The notes beneath the pieces are model-generated. The model was not told the DNA's origin. It made no database searches and worked only from the letters and a program-made list of their open reading frames with translations. A stretch of 64,000 nt of DNA from positions 1 through 64,000 of the forward strand of contig NZ_FNKO01000002.1 of the NCBI RefSeq assembly GCF_900100925.1, given 5' to 3'. The DNA comes from Actinopolyspora saharensis (lineage in GTDB: Bacteria; Actinomycetota; Actinomycetes; Mycobacteriales; Pseudonocardiaceae). Position numbers and translations under genes: made by a program. Within the stretch, counting starts at the first letter, position 1. Each line of letters begins with the position of its first letter. This document shows positions 37,443-47,213 of this stretch, in pieces.

Positions 37443-38279
37443 TCACGACTGCGCGGGTTGCTCAGTCGCCTCGGAGTTCGTCGCCGCTTCCGACTCACCG
37501 GAACCGGTCAGCAGCTCCTTCTCCCACTCGGCGAGCGGCTCCTCGGAGCTCTCCTGCTTGCCCTCGCCGGCCTCGGCGCTGTCCCCGCGTCCGCTGCGGG
37601 CCATCAGGCCCTCCGCGACACCGTCGGCGACGACCCTGGTCAGCATGGCCGCGGACCGGATCGCGTCGTCGTTACCGGGGATGGGGTAGTCCACCTCGTC
37701 CGGGTCACAGTTGGTGTCGAGGATAGCCACGATCGGGATGCCCAGCTTCTTGGCCTCGCCGACCGCGATGTGTTCCTTCTTGGTGTCCACGATCCAGATC
37801 GCGCTCGGGACCTTGGACATGTCGCGGATACCGCCCAGGGTCCGCTCCAGCTTCTCCTTCTCGCGGGTCAGCATCAAGATCTCCTTCTTGGTGCGACCCT
37901 CGAAACCGCCGGTCTGCTCCATCGTCTCCAGCTCCTTGAGACGCTGCAGCCTGCGGTGCACGGTCTGGAAGTTGGTGAGCATGCCACCCAGCCAACGCTG
38001 GTTGACGAACGGCATGCCGACCCGCTGCGCCTGCTCGGCGATGGCTTCCTGCGCCTGCTTCTTCGTCCCCACGAAGAGAACGGTTCCGCCGTGGGCGACA
38101 GTCTGCTTGACGAAGTCGTAGGCCCCGTCGATGTAGGACAGGGTCTTCTGCAGGTCGATGATGTAGATGCCGTTGCGCTCGGTGAAGATGTAGCGCTTCA
38201 TCTTCGGGTTCCAGCGGCGGGTCTGGTGCCCGAAATGCACGCCACTGTCGAGCAGCTGCTTCATGGTGACGACGGCCAT
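37443..38279 (-). CDS. rpsB: 30S ribosomal protein S2
   Basis: 278 residues. [22 protein letters not shown] and the coiled-coil region ([16 protein letters not shown]) are diagnostic. The C-terminal tail of about 45 residues is acidic and Ser/Glu-rich, as in many actinobacterial S2 proteins. Its leader carries a 9-bp hairpin. Confidence 0.97.
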   Translation of the reverse strand: MAVVTMKQLLDSGVHFGHQTRRWNPKMKRYIFTERNGIYIIDLQKTLSYIDGAYDFVKQTVAHGGTVLFVGTKKQAQEAIAEQAQRVGMPFVNQRWLGGMLTNFQTVHRRLQRLKELETMEQTGGFEGRTKKEILMLTREKEKLERTLGGIRDMSKVPSAIWIVDTKKEHIAVGEAKKLGIPIVAILDTNCDPDEVDYPIPGNDDAIRSAAMLTRVVADGVAEGLMARSGRGDSAEAGEGKQESSEEPLAEWEKELLTGSGESEAATNSEATEQPAQS

Positions 38280-38305
38280 AGCCTGGTTCGCACCTCACAT
38301 GTCGG

Positions 38306-38326
38306 GCGCGTCGGGATCCGACGCGC
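38306..38326 (-). promoter_or_regulatory. rpsB leader hairpin
   Basis: GCGCGTCGG (38306-38314), loop GAT, CCGACGCGC (38318-38326): a perfect 9-bp stem with a 3-base loop, 27 bases upstream of the rpsB start codon. Ribosomal protein leaders often fold to bind their own product; autoregulation is inference. Confidence 0.45.
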
Positions 38327-38479
38327 GATTTCGGTTGCCGCGATGGATCGGGCGATCCACCACCCTGGTACGCGCCGGGACCATCGCCCGAAGAAGTTCC
38401 AGCAGAACGAACCCCGGGACCGTTGACGGAGCCGCACGACCGATTCACCACTGCCCTCGAAATCCCACCGGACGACCGT

Positions 38480-38496
38480 TGTTACCGGCCGTAACA
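38480..38496. promoter_or_regulatory. TGTTAC-N5-GTAACA palindrome
   Basis: TGTTACcggccGTAACA, a perfect 6-bp inverted repeat about 200 bases from rpsB and 255 from the M23 gene. GTAAC half-sites resemble those of the actinobacterial response regulator MtrA, though MtrA sites are usually described as direct repeats. Confidence 0.4.
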
Positions 38497-38750
38497 CCGG
38501 CTGCGCCGGGTAAACCCCGGATCACCCCCGGGGCGATCCGTACCGATGCGAACGACAGCCGCCGGCGGATCGAACTCCGGACGGCATTCGAGCACCGTCG
38601 TGATCAGGTCGATACGCGCGCACGCGAAGTCGACTCGCTTCTCACGAGCCGCAGGTACGAGTGTACTCCACGGCCCCGGACGTCAGAAGCGTGGTAACGA
38701 TTTCCACAGGCGCCCCGGTTGTCCACCGCGCGCGGGCTCGGGGATGGCAC

Positions 38751-39338
38751 GTGGCGAAGCACCACAGCACCGTCGATCACATGCGTACTCGCGTGCTCGT
38801 GCTCACGGTCCTTTCGACGGTGTTCTGCGGCCTCGTGGTCGGCGAGTTCCTCGGGCGGGCCCACTCCGGACACGTCCCCGAATCCCCCGGCGCGAGAGCC
38901 ACGGCCCCGCCATGGCTCGTGCTGTCTCCCCCACTGGGGACGCGCACCGAGGTGACCACCCCCTTCCACGTGCCGAACTCCCCCTACGAAGCCGGGCACA
39001 GAGGAGTCGACCTCCTCGGACGCGAGGGGCAACCCGTCCGCGCCGCGGCAGCAGGCACCGTCGTCCACGCCGGAGTCGTGGTGGACCGTCCCGTGGTCTC
39101 CGTCGAACACGACAACGGACTGCGCACGACTTACGAGCCGGTCAGCCCTCAGGTGGTCGAGGGCCAAGCGGTACGGCGCGGCCAGCTCATCGGAACCCTC
39201 GTGGCCGGGCATCCCGACTGCGCACGCACCCCGCCGCACGCCTGCCTGCACTGGGGACTGCGCAACGGTGCGAAGTACCTCGATCCGCTGGAGCGGCTCG
39301 AATCGCCCGCGGGAGGGACACGTCTGCTGCCTTGGTGA
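38751..39338 (+). CDS. M23 family (LytM-like) metallopeptidase, membrane-anchored
   Basis: 195 residues from the GTG at 38751 (GGGGA seven bases upstream). One TM segment (VLVLTVLSTVFCGLVVGEFL) anchors an extracytoplasmic LytM domain. The first zinc motif HxxxD is in GHRGVDLLG; the second is CLHWG, where the usual HxH has Cys for the first His. Such enzymes cut peptidoglycan cross-bridges or act as activators when inactive. Divergent from rpsB, convergent with whiG. Confidence 0.85.
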   Translation: MAKHHSTVDHMRTRVLVLTVLSTVFCGLVVGEFLGRAHSGHVPESPGARATAPPWLVLSPPLGTRTEVTTPFHVPNSPYEAGHRGVDLLGREGQPVRAAAAGTVVHAGVVVDRPVVSVEHDNGLRTTYEPVSPQVVEGQAVRRGQLIGTLVAGHPDCARTPPHACLHWGLRNGAKYLDPLERLESPAGGTRLLPW

Positions 39339-39368
39339 GCGCGCGGCGCGGCCCCCGCACGGGGTGAA

Positions 39369-40352
39369 TCAGTGGTTCGCTTCGGTGAGCTTGCCGCGCA
39401 GGCGCAGCACGGCCCGGGTGTGCAGCTGACACACGCGGGACTCCGTCACGCCGAGCACTTTGCCGATCTCCGCCAGCGTCAGGTTCTCGAAGTAGTAAAG
39501 CGTCACGACGATGCGATCCCGGTCGCTGAGACGTTCCACCGCCTCGGCCAACTGCCGCCTGCTGTCCCTGTTCACGAGCGTGTTGACCGGGTCCTCGGCC
39601 CGATCGTCCGGCAATGTCTCCGCCAGGGAGGCAGTGCCGCGCCCCACTCCGATGAGGTCGTCCAACGCGACGACGCTGGTCATCTGCAACTGCGCGAAGA
39701 GCTCCCGCAGCTCCTCGGTGCTCAGCGACAGCTCCTCCGCCAGTTCTGCGTCGGTGGCGGTGCGCTGCAACTTGGCTTCCAACCGCTCCAGCGCGCGTTC
39801 GACGTCCCTGGCTCGGCTACGCACCGAGCGCGGGACCCAGTCCTGGGCGCGGAGATCGTCGAGTATCGCTCCGCGGATACGCTGCATCGCGTAGGTCTCG
39901 AACTTCAGACCGCGCTCCGGTTCGAACTTCTCGATCGCGTCGACGAGACCGAACACTCCGGACTGGATCAGGTCGGAGACCTCCACGTGGGCGGGCAGCC
40001 CCGTTCCGACGCGTCCGGCCACGTACTTCACCAGGGGTGCGTAGTGCAGTACCAGCCGATCACGAAGCTCCTGATCGCGGTTCTGGCCGAAGGCGTGCCA
40101 CAGAGCGGTTATACCGGCTTCGACGTCCTCACCATCGCGCTCCGGACAGTGCTCCGAAGAGGTCTCGTTCTGCTGCCAGCGTGCGCCCCGAAACATGGGA
40201 TCGAGTTGGGAAACTCCCCCGTTGGAGGATCCGCCGCTCCGGAAACGCTGTTCCGATTTTCCTGCCTCGATGGCCGGTCCGAGGCCGGATCGTGCGCTCG
40301 CCGATCGGGCTTCGCCCCCGGCATCGTCAGGAACGGGGGTGGGTTCGCTCAT
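39369..40352 (-). CDS. whiG: RNA polymerase sigma factor, FliA/WhiG family
   Basis: 327 residues. Region 2 (LVLHYAPLVKYVAGRV, DLIQSGVFGLVDAIEKFEP, FETYAMQRIRGAILDDLR), region 3 and region 4 with its HTH (LTLAEIGKVLGVTESRVCQLHTRAV) match the sporulation sigma of streptomycetes and the motility sigma FliA. About 75 N-terminal polar residues are an extension of unclear use; a later start is possible. It overlaps xerC by 26 bases. Confidence 0.92.
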   Translation of the reverse strand: MSEPTPVPDDAGGEARSASARSGLGPAIEAGKSEQRFRSGGSSNGGVSQLDPMFRGARWQQNETSSEHCPERDGEDVEAGITALWHAFGQNRDQELRDRLVLHYAPLVKYVAGRVGTGLPAHVEVSDLIQSGVFGLVDAIEKFEPERGLKFETYAMQRIRGAILDDLRAQDWVPRSVRSRARDVERALERLEAKLQRTATDAELAEELSLSTEELRELFAQLQMTSVVALDDLIGVGRGTASLAETLPDDRAEDPVNTLVNRDSRRQLAEAVERLSDRDRIVVTLYYFENLTLAEIGKVLGVTESRVCQLHTRAVLRLRGKLTEANH

Positions 40353-41316
40353 GGATCGCCTTCAACCGTTCGACGGTCACGTGAGTGTAGAGCTGCGTCG
40401 TTGAAAGCGTAGCGTGACCGAGCAACTCCTGGACGCTACGCAGATCGGCTCCACCTTCCAGAAGGTGTGTAGCGGCTGAATGCCGTAATCCGTGCGGACC
40501 GATCCTCGCCGCGTCCTGCACGGTGCCGACGGACTCGTACACGATCCGCCGGGCGCTGCGTGGGTTCAACCTCCCTCCTCGCGCGCCGAGGAACAGGGCG
40601 TCCCCCGAAGCGGAACGCTCCAGCCTCGAACGCCCACTGTCCAGCCAGCGACGCAACGCGCGGTCCGCGGGTGTGCCGAAAGGCACTGCGCGCTGCCTGT
40701 CCCCCTTGCCCACCACTCGCAGCACGAGGCTCTCGTGGTCGACGTCCCCGCGATCGAGCCTGCACAGCTCCGACACCCGTACTCCCGTGGCGTAGAGCAG
40801 CTCGAGCACTGCGTGATCGCGCAGGGCGACCGGATCCTCCTGCTCGCTGCCCGCTTCGGAGGAGCGCAGTACGGATTCGGCTTGATCTCTGCGCAGCACG
40901 GAAGGCAGTTGGCGCTGCTTCCGCGGGATCCGGAGCCGCGGACCGGGATCACCGGACAAGTACCCCCTGGCGTGTGCCCAGCTGGTGAAGGCCCGCGCCG
41001 AGGCCGCCCTGCGGGCGAGCGTGGACCTGCTGGTCCCGCGCTCGTGCTCGGCGGCCAACCAAGCGCGCAGCAGCGCGATGTCGATCTCCTCAATGCCGTG
41101 TTCCACCTCGTCGTCGCCGACGAGCTGCTCGAGCAGGGACACGACATCGGCGACATAAGCACGCACTGTGTGATCGGACATGCCGCGTTCCCAGCAGAGG
41201 TGCCGTTCGAACCGGTCGAGCTCCGTCGCGAGCCGCTCCGGGAGTCGCTCACGCGCCGCGAGCAGATCCGGTCGCTGCGCGTGATCCGATCGTTTCTGAT
41301 TCATGCCAGGTGACAT
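40327..41316 (-). CDS. xerC: Tyrosine recombinase XerC
   Basis: 329 residues. Resolves chromosome dimers at dif together with XerD. An N-terminal SAM-like core-binding domain precedes the catalytic set: Arg in TGVRVSELCRL, Lys in VVGKGDRQR, HGLRHSAATH, LLGHATLSTTQLY with the nucleophile Tyr. Position next to whiG and dprA is the normal chromosomal one, so this is not a phage integrase. Confidence 0.93.
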   Translation of the reverse strand: MSPGMNQKRSDHAQRPDLLAARERLPERLATELDRFERHLCWERGMSDHTVRAYVADVVSLLEQLVGDDEVEHGIEEIDIALLRAWLAAEHERGTSRSTLARRAASARAFTSWAHARGYLSGDPGPRLRIPRKQRQLPSVLRRDQAESVLRSSEAGSEQEDPVALRDHAVLELLYATGVRVSELCRLDRGDVDHESLVLRVVGKGDRQRAVPFGTPADRALRRWLDSGRSRLERSASGDALFLGARGGRLNPRSARRIVYESVGTVQDAARIGPHGLRHSAATHLLEGGADLRSVQELLGHATLSTTQLYTHVTVERLKAIHERTHPRS

Positions 41317-41373
41317 TGCTGGGTGGCTCCACCGGGGTCAAGTAACACATCGCCACGATACGCGCTTGATTTA

Positions 41374-42519
41374 TCACTGCTTGCATCGTGCCCATCCCTC
41401 GTCCCCGAACACGGCCAAACCGGACATTTCGAGTTCCGTCAGGCAGCTGAGCACCGTCCGCTCGGGCAGTCCCGTCTCGAGAACGAGCTGTTCCACGTGA
41501 CGGGCTCGACCGAAGTGAAGCGAGTCGCACACGCGCTTGGCGTTCCCGTCGATACCGTCCGTGGACCGCTGCGGTGTCCCACCACCCGCCTCGGGAGCCT
41601 TCCCCACTCCGAGAACGACTTCCAACACCTCGTTGACACCGGTCACCAGGATCCCGCCGTTCGAGCGGATCAGCTCGTGACAGCCCGCCGAGTTCGCCGA
41701 GCTCACCGGCCCCGGAATCGCCATGACCGGATTCCCCAGGCTGTCCGTGGTCGCTGCCGTGTTGGCCGCACCGCTTCGCAGCCCCGCCTCGACGACCACG
41801 GTGCCCTCGGCCAGGGCCGCGATCAAACGGTTGCGAACCAGAAAGCGGTGCTTGCGCGGAGGCGTCCCCGGCGCGTACTCGCTGAGGACCAGACCTCGCT
41901 CGGCGATCTCGCCGAGCAGTCGGGCGTGGCCCGCCGGGTAGTCCCTGTCCGGTCCGCACGCGAGCACGGCCACCGTGGACCCGCCCCCTGCCAGCGCCCC
42001 CCGGTGAGCCGCACCGTCGATTCCGTAGGCCGCGCCGGAGAGCACACCAACTCCGGCGGTCCCGAGTCCGTAGCCGAGTTCCGCGGCCACGTTCTCCCCG
42101 TAGCCCGTGGCCGCACGGGTCCCCACGAGCGCGACTGAGGGCTCCGCGAAGATCTCGGTGGCCGTACCGCGACACCACAGCGCCACCGGTGCCACGAGCT
42201 TTTCCATCCCCAGGTCCGTCGCCCTGGCCAACGCTGCCATGTGTCGGCCCGGCCATGCGTCGTGCTCCGGTCCGAGCAGCCGGACCCCGCAGCGTTGCGC
42301 GTGTTCGAGCAGCCGCGCACCCGAGACGTGGCTGCGTCGTGCCTCCACTTCCTCGGCCACGTCCCGGGGGAATTCGCCTTCGGCCACGAGATCGGCAGCC
42401 GCTACCGCACCGTGCTCCTCGATCAACCGGATCACTGCGGGGGCGGGCGGTTCCACCACAGCGGACAGGTACGCCCTGGCGAGCAGCACCTTCTCGTCAG
42501 GACCGGACGAATGGGTCAT
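41374..42519 (-). CDS. dprA: DNA-processing protein DprA
   Basis: 381 residues. Loads RecA onto incoming single-stranded DNA. The Rossmann-like core has VALVGTRAATGYGE, LSGAAYGIDGAAHRGAL and the nucleotide-binding stretch ending RFLVRNRLIAALAEGTVVVEAG in parts; a DML1-like winged helix follows. The ATG overlaps the yifB stop (ATGA). Confidence 0.93.
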   Translation of the reverse strand: MTHSSGPDEKVLLARAYLSAVVEPPAPAVIRLIEEHGAVAAADLVAEGEFPRDVAEEVEARRSHVSGARLLEHAQRCGVRLLGPEHDAWPGRHMAALARATDLGMEKLVAPVALWCRGTATEIFAEPSVALVGTRAATGYGENVAAELGYGLGTAGVGVLSGAAYGIDGAAHRGALAGGGSTVAVLACGPDRDYPAGHARLLGEIAERGLVLSEYAPGTPPRKHRFLVRNRLIAALAEGTVVVEAGLRSGAANTAATTDSLGNPVMAIPGPVSSANSAGCHELIRSNGGILVTGVNEVLEVVLGVGKAPEAGGGTPQRSTDGIDGNAKRVCDSLHFGRARHVEQLVLETGLPERTVLSCLTELEMSGLAVFGDEGWARCKQ

Positions 42520-44039
42520 ACCACCGTCCTTTCCCTGAACTGCAGAGCCGTGGCCACATGATCGGCGTCAGGACGCTCGGAACCGTCCAAATCGCTCAGC
42601 GTCCAGGCCACCCGCAGGCAGCGATCCGCTCCCCGTGCGGTCAGCGCTCCGGTGTCCAACCCGCGGTCCAGCAGGGCGGTCACCTTGCGCGGGAGAGCGA
42701 ACTCACGCCGCAGCACCGGCCCGGGCACTTCGGAGTTCGACCGCCAGCCGTGCTCCCGCCAGCGCGCGGCGGCGGCCTCCCGCGCCCGGAGCACACGAGC
42801 ACGAACCTCTTCGGAGGACTCCCGCTCCTGGTCGACGTGCAGATCCACCGTCGTCAGCGGACGCATCCGGACGCGCAGATCAGTGCGATCGAGCAGCGGG
42901 CCCGACAACTTGCCGAGATAGCGCCTGCGCGCGTGCGGTGTGCAGTGGCAGTCGGACTCCCGTGCGGGAGCGCACGGACAGGGGTTCGTGGCCAGGACCA
43001 GTTGGAAGCGCGCCGGGTATCGCAGCGTCCCGTCCTTCCGGGAAAGTCGCACCTCACCCTCCTCCAGAGCTGTGCGCAGCGACTCCAGCCGCTGCGCCCC
43101 GAACTCGCAGGCCTCGTCGATGAGCAGCACCCCGCGGTGAGCACGGCTGACCGCGCCCGGGACGGCAAGGCCCGAACCACCGCCGATCAGTCCCGCTACC
43201 GAGACCGAATGGTGCGGAGCCACGAACGGAGCCCTGCGCACGAGTGAGGTGTTCTCGGACAGCACGCCGGCCACGGAGTGAACCGCCGTGGTTTCCAGGG
43301 ATTCCTCCGCCGAGAGCTCGGGCAACAGACCGCACAGGCGACGCGCCAGCATGGTTTTGCCCGTCCCCGGTGGACCGATCATCAGAAGGTGGTGCCCACC
43401 GGCAGCGGCGATCTCGAGAGCTCGCCGGGCGTCCGGTTGTCCCTTGACGTCGGCCAGGTCGAGCTCCTCCCCGGCCGCGTGCTCGGTTTCGGTTCCCCCA
43501 CTCGGGCATCCGAGCAGCTCCCCCTGCCCGCGGGCCCAGGAAACCACTTCACCGAGATGCTCGGCCCCCAGCACTTCGATCCCCTCAACCAAACGTGCCT
43601 CGGCCAACCCGCTCGCGGGCACGACGGCACGCTCGGCTCCACCCTCGACGGCCGCCAACAGCCCGGGAAGCAGGCCGGGGACCGAGCGAATGCGCCCGTC
43701 CAGCGCCAGTTCCCCGAAGAAGACCGTGCCCTCGATCCGGTGGTACGGAACCCGCTCGGAAGCAGTCAGCACCGCCATGGCCAACGCCGTGTCGAAGGAC
43801 GTCCCCGTCTTGGGTAGGGCAGCCGGAGAGAGCGCCAAGGTGATGTTGGACTGCGGCCAGTCCTCCCCGCTGTTCCTGATGGCGGCACGTACCCGGTTCT
43901 TCGACTCCTGCAGCGCGGCGTCCGGCAATCCCAGCAACTGAACGCTCGGGATCCCGCCGGAACGAACGTCGGCCTCGATCTCCACCAGCACCCCGTCCAC
44001 CCCGAACAGGGCCACCGCACGTGTGGTCCGCAACCCCAC
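42516..44039 (-). CDS. YifB/ComM family Mg-chelatase-like AAA ATPase
   Basis: 507 residues. ComM is a helicase for branch migration in natural transformation. N-terminal Lon-protease-like domain (VRAAIRNSGEDWPQ, FFGELALDGRIRSVPG), Walker A GPPGTGKTMLARRL, Walker B GVLLIDEACEFG, then a Cys/His cluster CPCAPARESDCHC. The GTG at 44039 has AGGAGG nine bases upstream and starts one base after the yraN stop. Confidence 0.92.
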   Translation of the reverse strand: MGLRTTRAVALFGVDGVLVEIEADVRSGGIPSVQLLGLPDAALQESKNRVRAAIRNSGEDWPQSNITLALSPAALPKTGTSFDTALAMAVLTASERVPYHRIEGTVFFGELALDGRIRSVPGLLPGLLAAVEGGAERAVVPASGLAEARLVEGIEVLGAEHLGEVVSWARGQGELLGCPSGGTETEHAAGEELDLADVKGQPDARRALEIAAAGGHHLLMIGPPGTGKTMLARRLCGLLPELSAEESLETTAVHSVAGVLSENTSLVRRAPFVAPHHSVSVAGLIGGGSGLAVPGAVSRAHRGVLLIDEACEFGAQRLESLRTALEEGEVRLSRKDGTLRYPARFQLVLATNPCPCAPARESDCHCTPHARRRYLGKLSGPLLDRTDLRVRMRPLTTVDLHVDQERESSEEVRARVLRAREAAAARWREHGWRSNSEVPGPVLRREFALPRKVTALLDRGLDTGALTARGADRCLRVAWTLSDLDGSERPDADHVATALQFRERTVV

Positions 44040-44040
44040 T

Positions 44041-44442
44041 TCAGCACACCTCCTGGTAATGCTCGATGCGGACCGGTTCCCCCGGGGGCCACAGCACGGA
44101 GAGCACGTCGAAGCGAACCGGACAGTTGTGCACGTCACGTGCTCGCAACCAGGCAGTGGCCAGTTCCCGCAACTTGCGCGCCTTGTGCTGGCCGACCGCC
44201 TCGACCGGTGAACCGTAATCGACGCCCGAACGCGTTTTGACCTCGCAGATCACCACGCTCTCCCCGTCGGTGCAGACGATGTCCAGCTCTCCCTGCGGAC
44301 AGGTCCAGTTGCGTTCGAGCACCACCAGTCCCCGCTGCCGCAGGTACTCGGCAGCCAACCGTTCCCCCGCTCTGCCGAGCGCGTGCCTACGACCGTGCGT
44401 GTCGTCGTCGGACAGGGCGCCCGTAATCGGATTCGACGTCAT
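44041..44442 (-). CDS. YraN (UPF0102) family endonuclease-like protein
   Basis: 133 residues. Predicted PD-(D/E)xK nuclease fold: [26 protein letters not shown] and ICEVKTRSG hold the catalytic acidic residues and Lys. GGAGG four bases before the ATG at 44442 selects this start. Usually found next to yifB and dprA, as here; function unproven. Confidence 0.9.
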   Translation of the reverse strand: MTSNPITGALSDDDTHGRRHALGRAGERLAAEYLRQRGLVVLERNWTCPQGELDIVCTDGESVVICEVKTRSGVDYGSPVEAVGQHKARKLRELATAWLRARDVHNCPVRFDVLSVLWPPGEPVRIEHYQEVC

Positions 44443-44752
44443 GGAGCCTCCGAACTCGATCTGATTCGACGGCTCCAAACTGCCCACTCCGTCAGCTCCG
44501 CACCAGAGTCGATCTACCCAGTTGGGGAAGGTTCGAGGGGTTGTGGACAACCACAGTTCTTCACGGGTGCGGAGGCTCGGCAGGAGAGCAGCGCGCGGGA
44601 GCGGCGCGAAATCCGCCGGGGCAGCTCAAGGCGAGGAGGACGACTGGGCGAGCACGAGCAGTGCCCGCACGGCTCGTGCGACGAGAGCGCGCGATTGACC
44701 GCCCCGGCGGAGAAGTCGCACGGGGACGTTGCCGGGTGCGGGGAGAGCCCGG
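44443..44752. other. Intergenic region upstream of yraN
   Basis: 310 bases between yraN and DUF2469, both on the minus strand. It contains a short palindrome GGTTGTggACAACC (44535-44548) that includes a single DnaA-box-like TGTGGACAA. One box does not make an origin. No gene seen. Confidence 0.4.
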
Positions 44753-45076
44753 TCAGTTGAACGGAGGACCGCTGTCCGGCAGGCGCAGCTCGGGCTTGTC
44801 GAGTTCCTCCACGTTGACGTCCTTGAACGTGATCACCCGCACGTTCTTGACGAACCGGGCCGGGCGGTACATGTCCCAGACCCAGGCATCCGACATCGCC
44901 ACTTCGAAGTAGACCTCGGTGTCCGAGTTGCGCACCTGCACGTCCACCCCGTTGGCCAGGTAGAAACGCCGCTCGGTCTCCACCACGTAGGTGAACTGGC
45001 CGACGATGTCGCGATACTCCTTGTAGAGCTGCAGCTCCATCTCGGTCTCGTACTTCTCGAGATCCTCGGCGCTCAT
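44753..45076 (-). CDS. DUF2469 domain-containing protein
   Basis: 107 residues, acidic, no TM helices. MSAEDLEKYETEMELQLYKEYRD and FTYVVETERRFYLAN are the signature of this actinobacteria-only family. It normally sits between rnhB and yraN, as here. Function unknown. Confidence 0.92.
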   Translation of the reverse strand: MSAEDLEKYETEMELQLYKEYRDIVGQFTYVVETERRFYLANGVDVQVRNSDTEVYFEVAMSDAWVWDMYRPARFVKNVRVITFKDVNVEELDKPELRLPDSGPPFN

Positions 45077-45109
45077 GGCTGTGTGAGCCCTTCCCTGTCA
45101 CTGGTCGGC

Positions 45110-45880
45110 CTACGGGTACCCAACGTCGGTGCCTCCATTGTCCATCACACCTTGATCAAAAGCATCGAACAATCCGGGATTACCACTGCTCCGCCGGGGT
45201 GAACGCATACCGTGCACACTCGCCGACCTGACGACGTTCGAGTAGCTCCACCGGTGGTGCACGCTCGGACCGTACGTGTGCAGGGCGTTCTGATGCGCCT
45301 GCGTCGAGTAGCCCTTGTGCCCGGAGAAACCGTAGACCGGGAACCGAGCGTGCAGCTCGGTCATCATCCGGTCCCTGCTCACCTTCGCCAGCACCGAGGC
45401 CGCCGCGACACAGGCGACCGCTCGGTCCCCCTTCCGAACGGCCACGCTCGGTGCCGCCAGCCCTCCTGCCCCGAACCCGTCCGTGAGCACGTACCCCGGA
45501 TGCGTCCGGAGCCCGGCGACCGCGCGCCGCATCCCCTCCAGGTTCGCCGCGTGCACTCCCAGGGCGTCGATCTCACCGGATTCGACCGAAACCACGCAGT
45601 AACCGACCGCGAGTTCCCTGATCCGGCCGAACCACCACTCGCGGCTGCGCTCCGTGAGCAGTTTGGAGTCGGTCAGACCGTCGAAACGCCTCATGTCCGC
45701 CCGGCGCAGCGCACACGCGGCCACCACCATGGGGCCGGCACACGCACCGCGTCCCGCCTCGTCAACCCCGGCGACCGGACCGAGCCCCCGACGCTCCAAA
45801 GCGTTCTGCAGCGCCCAACTACCGGAGTCCCTCCGGACCACGGTGCGCGGCAGTTCCAGATCGGCGCTTCCCACACGCAC
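45110..45880 (-). CDS. rnhB: Ribonuclease HII
   Basis: 256 residues. Cleaves RNA in RNA-DNA hybrids and single ribonucleotides in DNA. The acidic active site is visible in [13 protein letters not shown], then [13 protein letters not shown] and VLTDGFG, with [26 protein letters not shown] in parts at the C-terminal half. It follows lepB with two bases between. Confidence 0.94.
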   Translation of the reverse strand: MRVGSADLELPRTVVRRDSGSWALQNALERRGLGPVAGVDEAGRGACAGPMVVAACALRRADMRRFDGLTDSKLLTERSREWWFGRIRELAVGYCVVSVESGEIDALGVHAANLEGMRRAVAGLRTHPGYVLTDGFGAGGLAAPSVAVRKGDRAVACVAAASVLAKVSRDRMMTELHARFPVYGFSGHKGYSTQAHQNALHTYGPSVHHRWSYSNVVRSASVHGMRSPRRSSGNPGLFDAFDQGVMDNGGTDVGYP

Positions 45881-45882
45881 GC

Positions 45883-46833
45883 TCAGTGATGCTCCCGCGA
45901 GTCCGTCCTGACCACCGGGGAAACAGTACGCCTGTACGCCCAGAACGCGGGGATAACCGTCAGGTAACCGAGCTCACCGGGCAAGCGGTCCCCCTCTCCA
46001 CGGACCGACTCCGCCCCCAGGGCCATCGCCTGCGGGTTCTCCTCGTCGATGCCCTGCCACCTCGTCGGTGGCAGCACGATGAACTGCGCCTTGCCGATCA
46101 CGTCGTCGACGGGCACGGCGCCCGCGCGGCCTCCGCCACCCTGGTATCGGGAGTCCAAGGAGTTGTTCCTGTTGTCGCCCATCACCCACAGGTGATCCTG
46201 CGGAACCCGCACCGGCCCGAACTCCTCCTGCTTCTTCGAGGGGCCGCTCCAATGAATGTAGGGCTCCTCCAGGGGTTCGCCGTCGACCAGGACTCTGTTG
46301 CGTTCGTCGCAACACTCGACCGTTTGGCCGCCGGTAGCGATGACCCGCTTGACGAAATCCTTCTCACCGGAATCGACGAGGTGCAGCATCGACCCCGCGC
46401 GCAGGAAGAAGCCGGCCACCGGATTGGACGGGGCGGCGGCGTCCCCGCTCTGCCCCTCCATCCAGGTGGTGGGCCCGCTGAAGACGACCACGTCCCCTGG
46501 CTGCGGCTCGCTGAAGCGGTAGGTGATCTTGTCGACGAGAATCCGGTCCTTGGTACAGCCGGGGCATCCCTGCAGCGTATTCATCATGGATTCGGAGGGA
46601 ATGACGAATACTCGCGCCACGAACATCTGCAAAAGCACGGTCAGCAGCAACGCCGTGCCGACCAGGACGAACAGTTCCCACCAGAAAGATCCCTTTTTTC
46701 CCTTTTTCGCCCGTTTCGAGGAGTCGTGCTCCCCTGAACGCGGCTGGTCACCACGCTCGGCGCCTGCTTCCTCGTTCGGGTGCTCCTCTGCGGGATCTTC
46801 ATCCGGTCCTGGAGAACGCATGACATCGGCCAC
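45883..46833 (-). CDS. lepB: Signal peptidase I
   Basis: 316 residues. A charged cytoplasmic tail of about 48 residues, one TM helix (about 52-74), then the catalytic Ser82 in PSESMMNTL and Lys162 in [23 protein letters not shown] is box E. A second hydrophobic stretch near the C-terminus may touch the membrane. Between rplS and rnhB, the usual actinobacterial order. Confidence 0.94.
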   Translation of the reverse strand: MADVMRSPGPDEDPAEEHPNEEAGAERGDQPRSGEHDSSKRAKKGKKGSFWWELFVLVGTALLLTVLLQMFVARVFVIPSESMMNTLQGCPGCTKDRILVDKITYRFSEPQPGDVVVFSGPTTWMEGQSGDAAAPSNPVAGFFLRAGSMLHLVDSGEKDFVKRVIATGGQTVECCDERNRVLVDGEPLEEPYIHWSGPSKKQEEFGPVRVPQDHLWVMGDNRNNSLDSRYQGGGGRAGAVPVDDVIGKAQFIVLPPTRWQGIDEENPQAMALGAESVRGEGDRLPGELGYLTVIPAFWAYRRTVSPVVRTDSREHH

Positions 46834-47213
46834 CCGGCCAGCGTACTGGACCAGCGACGGGGCCTCCCCTTCACCCCGCCGAGTTCCCCACCACCGAGCG
46901 GGCAGAACCGAGGGCTCGCGAAAAGCCGTGCGGTGCTGTTCCTCCCGAGGACAGGGGCGGGGTGACCTCCCGTGACATCCGGGGAAAGACGAGGTCGGAT
47001 TCTCGACAACGTCCAGAACCGAAATATTTCACTCAATCGAAGGAAACACTTCGATCCCTCCCGGCCGAGAACGGCACGTTCCCCGAATCCGGCCGCGGAG
47101 AAGTGCCCGCCGGGGAGCGTAAAAGTGCACGACCCCGGCTCTTGGCCGGGATCGTGCACCGTCGATCCACTGTTCCGTCCGGCAGTCGATCACACTACCG
47201 ACACCAGTCCGCG
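46834..47213. other. lepB upstream region and rplS terminator
   Basis: 380 bases on the minus-strand path from rplS to lepB. It contains the rplS terminator (47121-47159) and, downstream of it, an A+T-richer patch around 47025-47055 that may carry the lepB promoter. No gene seen. Confidence 0.45.
47121..47159 (-). terminator. Intrinsic terminator after rplS
   Basis: A 15-bp stem (47159-47145 with 47139-47125, one G-T wobble) around the 5-base loop at 47140-47144, followed on the minus strand by TTTT (47124-47121). It lies 54 bases past the rplS stop. Confidence 0.8.

Larger units (their letters stand above)
38280..38750. other. Divergent rpsB / M23 peptidase intergenic region
   Basis: 471 bases. 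It holds the rpsB leader hairpin (38306-38326), a palindrome at 38480-38496 and presumably the strong rpsB promoter. No protein or RNA gene was recognised. Confidence 0.45.

Noticed and set aside
40327-41316. Tyrosine recombinase as evidence of an integrated element
   Set aside because: It is XerC in its usual chromosomal place beside dprA and whiG, with no att repeats, phage genes or composition change.
44535-44548. DnaA box / origin
   Set aside because: Only one TGTGGACAA here and one TTGTCCACA inside the ligase gene near 11888; no cluster, no dnaA or dnaN nearby.
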